Source: Oscillospiraceae bacterium (GTDB taxonomy: Bacteria; Bacillota; Clostridia; Oscillospirales; Oscillospiraceae). From it: a stretch of DNA of 10,283 nucleotides. Of this stretch, positions 6,712 to 10,283 are shown one piece after another. The stretch's first letter is position 1, and every line of letters begins with the position of its first letter. The DNA lies in contig JAITGH010000030.1 of the NCBI GenBank assembly GCA_031280855.1, positions 1 through 10,283 of the forward strand. Direction: 5' to 3'. Under the pieces are notes generated by a model. The model saw nothing but the letters and a program-made list of their open reading frames with translations. It searched no databases and was not told the origin of the DNA. The position numbers and the translations under genes are program-made.

Positions 6712-7556
6712 TACTTCTCGTACACTTCGTACTCGTTCCAGATCTCCTCAAAGCTCTCGAAGCGTTCGGTTAGCGAGTCGCGGTTCTCAACGCCGATCGC
6801 GGCGACAAGCGCGTTGATGACGCTTAACGGCGCGACAAGGCTATCGGCGAAGCTGACCATATCGCTTTTCGCGAAGATGTTAAGCGTCGAGATCTTGGCA
6901 ATTGGCGACGCTTCCGTGTCCGTGATCGCGATGACATGCGCTCCGCACTTGCGCACCGCGCTTAGCAGTCGAACCGCACGATGAGAGTACCGCGGGAACG
7001 AGATCCCGATTATCACGTCGTCGCGCTTGACTCGCGATAGCAGGTACTCGTCATTCTCACCGAGCACCTTGACGTTCTCGAGCAACAGATTCAGGTAGTA
7101 GCCGAGGAACGAGGCGAGCACGTAGGACGTGCGCACTCCGACGATGAAGACTCGCCTGGCGGCGGTGATTAGCTCGACGGCAGACCGGAACGTAGCGCGG
7201 TCGATGCCCTCTTGAGTCATGCGGATGTTATCCGCGTCGGCGCGAAGCACCGCGCTGACGATGTCTTGCTCGAACTGCAGCGAGTCCTTCGCGACCTCGA
7301 TTCGCTGGACGCTGGTAAGCTTACTGCGCACGGTGTCCTGCATCGCCTTGCGCATCTCCGGATAGCCGGGGTAACCGATGTCTGCGGCGAATCGCACGAC
7401 CGTGGACTCGCTTACGCTCACGGTCTCCGCAAGTTTGCCCGCCGTCATGAACGCCGCCTTATCATAGCTGTCCAAGATGTAAGCCGCGATCTTCTTCTGC
7501 CCGCGAGAGAATCGCTTGCTTTGATCCGTGATTATCGATAAAATATCTGTATGCAT
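6711..7556 (-). CDS. RpiR-family transcriptional regulator (HTH-6 plus SIS domain)
   Basis: A 281-residue DNA-binding regulator. Residues 1-77 form the RpiR-type helix-turn-helix (FSRGQKKIAAYILDSYDKAAFMT, then the recognition region SESTVVRFAADIGYPGYPEM). Residues about 125-255 form a SIS phosphosugar-binding domain, with RVFIVGVRTSYVLA and the second Ser-rich turn GISFPRYSHRAV, as in sensors of sugar phosphates. It is first in an operon with the flavoprotein, CPBP protease and MATE exporter, so it most likely controls these genes and itself in response to a phosphosugar; that is inference from position. The ATG at 7554-7556 gives the complete N-terminal helix set, although the ribosome site is weak (AGGCTGA). 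The leader from its promoter is about 130 nt and carries heptamer repeats and a long imperfect inverted repeat. Confidence 0.95.
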   Translation of the reverse strand: MHTDILSIITDQSKRFSRGQKKIAAYILDSYDKAAFMTAGKLAETVSVSESTVVRFAADIGYPGYPEMRKAMQDTVRSKLTSVQRIEVAKDSLQFEQDIVSAVLRADADNIRMTQEGIDRATFRSAVELITAARRVFIVGVRTSYVLASFLGYYLNLLLENVKVLGENDEYLLSRVKRDDVIIGISFPRYSHRAVRLLSAVRKCGAHVIAITDTEASPIAKISTLNIFAKSDMVSFADSLVAPLSVINALVAAIGVENRDSLTERFESFEEIWNEYEVYEK

Positions 7557-7570
7557 AATACTCAGCCTAG

Positions 7571-7605
7571 TAGGGATTAGTAATTAGGAAGTAGGGATTA
7601 GTGAC
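7571..7605 (+). repeat. TAG-phased heptamer tract in the rpiR leader
   Basis: Five consecutive 7-nt units each begin with TAG; units 1 and 4 are both TAGGGAT. As a result a 13-bp string, AGTAGGGATTAGT, occurs twice (7569-7581 and 7590-7602) 21 bp apart. Because 7 is not a multiple of 3, TAG falls in all three forward frames within the tract. Related units occur at 7665-7678 (inverted) and 9173-9193. Confidence 0.75.
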
Positions 7606-7680
7606 GGGGGTTACGCGAAGTAGTATGTAGTGGAACAACTCCCGGGGCGCTCCCATCGTCTCTCGTAACTAATTCCTACT
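7590..7680. repeat. Imperfect 21-bp inverted repeat with 49-nt spacer
   Basis: The left arm 7590-7610 and the right arm 7660-7680 are reverse complements at 17 of 21 positions. Three of the four mismatches become G-U pairs if the plus strand is transcribed, but they are A-C mismatches in the minus-strand (rpiR) transcript. The spacer contains a GC-rich stretch around 7640-7653. The whole unit lies between the predicted rpiR transcription start and its ATG. Confidence 0.6.
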
Positions 7681-7693
7681 GCTATCACCTGCT

Positions 7694-7722
7694 ATTATAC
7701 CACAAAACGGCGCAAATGTCAA
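7694..7722 (-). promoter_or_regulatory. Full-consensus sigma-A promoter of the rpiR-flavoprotein-CPBP-MATE operon
   Basis: On the minus strand TTGACA (7717-7722) and TATAAT (7694-7699) are separated by 17 nt, with TGG giving an extended -10. An A-rich run (AAAAAAG) lies just upstream of the -35, as in UP elements. The start site should be near 7687. Such a strong promoter ahead of a regulator gene suggests that repression is the means of control. Confidence 0.9.
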
Positions 7723-7735
7723 GTACTTTTTTGCG
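7711..7735. promoter_or_regulatory. Candidate operator over the rpiR -35
   Basis: CGCAAA (7711-7716) and TTTGCG (7730-7735) form a perfect 6-bp inverted repeat separated by 13 nt, with the -35 hexamer inside it. The palindrome AAGTACTT (7721-7728) lies in the same interval. A dimeric RpiR repressor bound here would block RNA polymerase. The arms are short, so chance is not excluded. Confidence 0.35.
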
Positions 7736-7774
7736 ATGTTCACATAAAATTTGCATATAGCCTTCCGAGCACGC

Positions 7775-7808
7775 GAAGTTCCCGGCGAGAACTCTCACCG
7801 GGAACTTC
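7775..7808 (-). terminator. 34-nt near-perfect palindrome after murA, probable 3' hairpin
   Basis: GAAGTTCCCGG (7775-7785) pairs exactly with CCGGGAACTTC (7798-7808). Inside, GAGA pairs with TCTC after one mismatch, leaving a 2-nt centre, so the hairpin has up to 15 pairs. It begins 20 nt past the murA stop, as expected of a terminator. No U-run follows on either strand, so it may be a Rho-assisted terminator or an mRNA-end stabiliser rather than a classic intrinsic terminator. Confidence 0.6.
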
Positions 7809-7828
7809 AGATAACACATACCGGAATA

Positions 7829-9109
7829 CTAAACGTCCACGAGCTCAATGTCCGCGCCCAGCGCCTTTAGCGCGAGGTCAATGCGCTCATACCCGCGCTC
7901 AATATGGTGCAATATGCCGACGTTGCTTTCGCCCTCCGCGCCGAGCGCCGCCGCGACCAGCGCCGCGCCTCCGCGAAGATCAGTCGCCTGCATCTCCGCA
8001 CCCGTCAGGCGAGAGACTCCGCAGATGATCGCGATCTTGCCCTCCGTGAAGACGTCGGCGCCGAGCCGCTTGAACTCGTCAAGGTGCCTGTATCGGTTTT
8101 CGAAGATGTTCTCAATGAACACCGTCGTACCCTGCGCCATCAGGCACGCCGCCATTAGAGGCGGTTGAGCGTCGGTCGGGAATCCCGGGTACGGCTTCGT
8201 GGAGATCGGACGTGCGGCGTGAAGCGGGCGTGACCGCGTGATCTCGATTGAGCCGCCGCCGCGCTTGATTTCGATCTCGCAGCCCATCTCGCGCAGTGAG
8301 CCGATGACGGGCTCGAGGTGCTCCGCATTCACGTCCGTCAGTTCGATGTGTCCGCCGGCGGAGGCTGCCGCCGACAGGTATGTAGCGGTGACTATCCGAT
8401 CCGGGATTATGCGGTGCTCTACGAGTCCGCTGTCAATCTCGGGCTGACCCTCGATAGTGATGATACCCGTACCCGCGCCGGAGATACGTATCCCAAGCTT
8501 CCGCAAGAAGCCTTGCAGATCGCTGATCTCCGGCTCTCGCGCCGGATTCGTTATGCTGGTCGTACCGGGAGTAAGGCACGCCAGCAGCATCGCATTCTCC
8601 GTCGCGCCGACGCTGGAGATCGGGAACGCGATGTGGCGGGACGCGAGCGCATCGCAACTGCGATTCAGCTTTACAGAGATTTGCCCGCTGGAGTCCTCAA
8701 CGTCTCCGCCGAACTCCCGTATTGCCGACAGGTGCAAGTCGACCGGACGCGGCCCCAGTTCACACCCGCCCGGCATCGACAGCGACGCCCGACCCGCTCG
8801 AGCCAGAATCGCTCCAAGAAACACCACCGATGAGCGCATCTCGCGCATTAGCTTATCAGGGATGTCACTGCGATTCATCCCGCCGGAATCTATCATCACG
8901 CGATTCCCGTCGCGCTGAGTCCTGCACCCGAGATACTCCAGGATTCGTATCGAGACATCCACGTCGCGTAGCTTCGGACAGTTATGGATGATGGTTATAC
9001 CGCGATTGAGCAGCGATGCCGCCATGATAGGCAGCACGCTGTTCTTCGCGCCCTGAACGCTTAGACTTCCGTTCAGCTTTCTCCCGCCGCGTATACGCAA
9101 TTGTTCCAC
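7829..9109 (-). CDS. murA: UDP-N-acetylglucosamine 1-carboxyvinyltransferase (MurA)
   Basis: A 426-residue enzyme for the first committed step of peptidoglycan synthesis: transfer of enolpyruvate from PEP to UDP-GlcNAc in the cytosol. The N-terminal IRGGRKLNGSLSVQGAKN contains Lys22-Asn23, numbered exactly as in E. coli MurA. The loop GGCELGPRPVDLH contains Cys116, the equivalent of the fosfomycin-reactive Cys115, so the enzyme is predicted to be fosfomycin-sensitive. DLRGGAALVAAALGAEGES near the end completes the active site. The GTG at 9107-9109 is chosen because GGGAGGG (9116-9122) lies 6 nt before it. An upstream in-frame ATG (9122-9124) would run through that ribosome site and add five residues. 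Bacillota often carry two murA paralogues; which one this is cannot be decided. It is probably co-transcribed with the upstream phosphoesterase gene. Confidence 0.97.
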   Translation of the reverse strand: MEQLRIRGGRKLNGSLSVQGAKNSVLPIMAASLLNRGITIIHNCPKLRDVDVSIRILEYLGCRTQRDGNRVMIDSGGMNRSDIPDKLMREMRSSVVFLGAILARAGRASLSMPGGCELGPRPVDLHLSAIREFGGDVEDSSGQISVKLNRSCDALASRHIAFPISSVGATENAMLLACLTPGTTSITNPAREPEISDLQGFLRKLGIRISGAGTGIITIEGQPEIDSGLVEHRIIPDRIVTATYLSAAASAGGHIELTDVNAEHLEPVIGSLREMGCEIEIKRGGGSIEITRSRPLHAARPISTKPYPGFPTDAQPPLMAACLMAQGTTVFIENIFENRYRHLDEFKRLGADVFTEGKIAIICGVSRLTGAEMQATDLRGGAALVAAALGAEGESNVGILHHIERGYERIDLALKALGADIELVDV

Positions 9110-9115
9110 AGTTGA

Positions 9116-9122
9116 CCCTCCC
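9116..9122 (-). promoter_or_regulatory. Ribosome binding site that sets the murA start
   Basis: GGGAGGG on the minus strand, 6 nt before the GTG at 9107-9109. It overlaps the alternative ATG (9122-9124), so that ATG cannot use it. Confidence 0.85.
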
Positions 9123-9172
9123 ATTTGCTAACTTGAGCCATACTATGCAACCTTGAACTTAACTGTTCGGAA

Positions 9173-9193
9173 TAGGAATTAGGAATTAGTTAC
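9173..9193 (+). repeat. Heptamer tract at the phosphoesterase/murA junction
   Basis: There are three 7-nt units: TAGGAAT at 9173-9179 and 9180-9186, then TAGTTAC at 9187-9193. The string TAGGAATTAGTTAC (9180-9193) recurs exactly, in inverted orientation, at 7665-7678, so the two copies flank murA facing each other. The tract includes the last codons and the TAA stop of the phosphoesterase gene. Confidence 0.75.
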
Positions 9194-10058
9194 TGTCCCG
9201 GCTTGCAAGCTCCGTTCGAGCGATCTTGAGAGTGCCGTCCTTGCCGGACTCCACAGCCCACTTGACGAGGTTAATGGTTCCGTAGCAGATCTCCAGCGCG
9301 GTGATGCATCGCGGGTGAACGCAACTGCCGGAGTTGAAGTACTGCGCCGCGCCCGGCTCCGGGAATCGCGGGCGGTGAGTGTGCCCGGCGATCAGAGACT
9401 TGCCGGTATCCGCGCACCACTTGATCAGGCGGCGCTCCGCCGTCTCCTTCTTGTTGCGATGCTCCGCCGTGCCGAGCGGCTGCTTGAACCCGAGCGATTC
9501 CATCGGCCGCCAGAGGTGCCTTACGAGGAATCGCGCAAGCCTCCAGAACGTGCTGTTCAGCGGCTCGACCTGATGCCCGTGTGTAAGGTAAAACGACTTT
9601 CCATGCTCCTCGTTACTCAGGATAAGGCTTTCAGGACAGTCAAGCCCCGTGAAGATCCGCATGGACTCGTACCCCGGCTCAGCCGGAAGCTCCGACATAT
9701 GTGCGGAGCGGAACGCCGGGTTGCGTTTCACCATATCGTGGTTACCATAGAGCATAATAAGCCTGCCGTCCTTGTAAAAACGGTCAAGCAGCCAAAAGAT
9801 GTGGGAGTACTCCGCGATGATCGGCTCGAAACGCTTGTTCTCCCAAAGTTCATCTCCGTCGCCCAGCTCGATATACGTGTACCCTCGATCGTAGTAGTGA
9901 CTTAAAGCGTGGAAGTAGATGTTCTGGTTCTGGGCGAAGTTGTCGTTTGTGTCGCCTGTGCCGCGGTGCGCGTCGCTGACGATGACGAACTTGTCGCCTT
10001 TCATAAGTTTATGCTCACGCGCATCGCGGAACGCCTTTGTAACTCGATCAGTGTACAT
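9186..10058 (-). CDS. Calcineurin-like metallophosphoesterase
   Basis: A 290-residue two-metal phosphoesterase. The metal-binding motifs occur in family order: SDAHRG (Asp29, His31), LGDGDELW (Asp67), YGNHD (Asn106, His107, Asp108), LTHGH (His160, His162) and AGHTHRP (His226, His228). The overall pattern is similar to LpxH/YbbF-type hydrolases. A Gram-positive makes no lipid A, so the substrate is left open (a nucleotide, phospholipid or sugar-phosphate ester). No signal peptide or membrane helix is evident, so it is probably cytosolic. The start is ATG 10056-10058, preceded by GGGGAGAGGTGAT. The longer frame (ATG 10080-10082) is disfavoured because that ATG overlaps a TATAAT that is probably the gene's own -10. 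The final Ser-Asn and the stop codon lie in a heptamer repeat. It probably heads an operon with murA. Confidence 0.93.
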   Translation of the reverse strand: MYTDRVTKAFRDAREHKLMKGDKFVIVSDAHRGTGDTNDNFAQNQNIYFHALSHYYDRGYTYIELGDGDELWENKRFEPIIAEYSHIFWLLDRFYKDGRLIMLYGNHDMVKRNPAFRSAHMSELPAEPGYESMRIFTGLDCPESLILSNEEHGKSFYLTHGHQVEPLNSTFWRLARFLVRHLWRPMESLGFKQPLGTAEHRNKKETAERRLIKWCADTGKSLIAGHTHRPRFPEPGAAQYFNSGSCVHPRCITALEICYGTINLVKWAVESGKDGTLKIARTELASRDSN

Positions 10059-10080
10059 TCGGATCACCTCTCCCCACCGC

Positions 10081-10109
10081 ATTATATGCGAGCTTGAAAG
10101 ATGGGTGAC
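10081..10109 (-). promoter_or_regulatory. Probable promoter of the phosphoesterase gene
   Basis: There is a perfect TATAAT on the minus strand at 10081-10086. Seventeen nt upstream lies GTCACC (10104-10109), a poor -35 (three of six). The predicted start near 10074 leaves a 16-nt leader carrying the ribosome site before the ATG at 10056-10058. Confidence 0.45.
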
Positions 10110-10206
10110 TTATCAAGTTATGACTTACACGCACTGTTCAACATGCATAATTCGTCAAAACATGGACAAACTAGCCGTGAAACCAATCATAGACGGAGGT
10201 ATCGAG

Positions 10207-10283
10207 ATGACAACGAAAGAACTGACCGCGCTGTCCGAGCAAATCGGCAGTGAGCAAATCATGGTCAAGAAGCTGCGCAAGAT
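10207..10283 (+). CDS. Start of an unidentified gene, possibly a CotF-like spore coat protein (truncated by window edge)
   Basis: Only the first 25 codons are visible: MTTKELTALSEQIGSEQI, then MVKKLRK. GGAGGT at 10195-10200 lies 6 nt before the ATG, an excellent ribosome site, so this is almost certainly a real start. An MTTKEL opening followed by a helical, Glu- and Lys-rich stretch containing EQ resembles small helical-bundle spore-coat (CotF/ferritin-like) proteins of Clostridia. This rests on memory of family openings and is tentative. The gene diverges from the phosphoesterase gene across a 148-bp gap in which a 7-bp string TGACTTA is repeated at 10106-10112 and 10121-10127. Confidence 0.75.
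   Translation, partial: MTTKELTALSEQIGSEQIMVKKLRK

Noticed and set aside
7557..7828. A riboswitch, small RNA gene or insertion sequence in the largest intergenic gap
   Set aside because: No known riboswitch core, transposase remnant or terminal repeat with target duplication was recognised. The gap is accounted for by repeats, a promoter and a palindrome.
9110..9172. A dedicated murA promoter (TAGTAT near the start)
   Set aside because: No acceptable -35 at 16-18 nt. Read-through from the phosphoesterase promoter is at least as likely.

Overview
The window looks like a chromosomal segment of a Gram-positive, probably spore-forming Bacillota (Clostridia-like) of medium-high GC. Four things point there: an HPr with both His15 and Ser46, a YlmC/YmxH-type PRC-barrel protein, strong GGAGG ribosome sites, and extended -10 sigma-A promoters with 17-bp spacers. 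No species assignment can be made from the sequence alone. Almost all genes are on the minus strand. No rRNA, tRNA, CRISPR array, transposase or phage gene was seen, and no stretch over 300 bases lacks a gene.

Layout, left to right. (1) 1-2750, minus: an operon transcribed ptsH (HPr) -> PfkB sugar kinase -> VanZ-family membrane protein -> family 2 glycosyltransferase (cut by the left edge). It is driven by a near-perfect promoter at 2826-2854. A second near-consensus promoter lies inside the longest possible vanZ reading frame. (2) 2918-3193, plus: a lone PRC-barrel gene, divergent from ptsH and converging on the next operon so tightly that the stop codons overlap. (3) 3190-7556, minus: a tightly packed operon of RpiR/SIS regulator -> HI0933/BaiN-type flavoprotein -> CPBP intramembrane protease -> MATE exporter. 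Its promoter at 7694-7722 is a full-consensus TTGACA-17-TATAAT. (4) 7557-7828: a non-coding interval holding that promoter, TAG-phased heptamer repeats, an imperfect long inverted repeat and a 34-nt palindrome downstream of murA. (5) 7829-10058, minus: calcineurin-like phosphoesterase -> murA, with a related heptamer tract at their junction. (6) 10207 to the right edge, plus: the start of a gene with a strong ribosome site and a sequence reminiscent of small spore-coat (CotF-like) proteins.

Functionally the segment mixes cell-envelope synthesis (murA, glycosyltransferase, VanZ-like protein), sugar phosphorylation and carbon signalling (HPr, PfkB kinase), and a regulated cassette whose SIS-domain repressor probably senses a phosphosugar and controls a flavoprotein, a membrane protease and an exporter. 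The genes are individually of known families. The less ordinary content is the composition of operon 3, the dispersed heptamer repeats around murA, and the promoter buried at the vanZ start.
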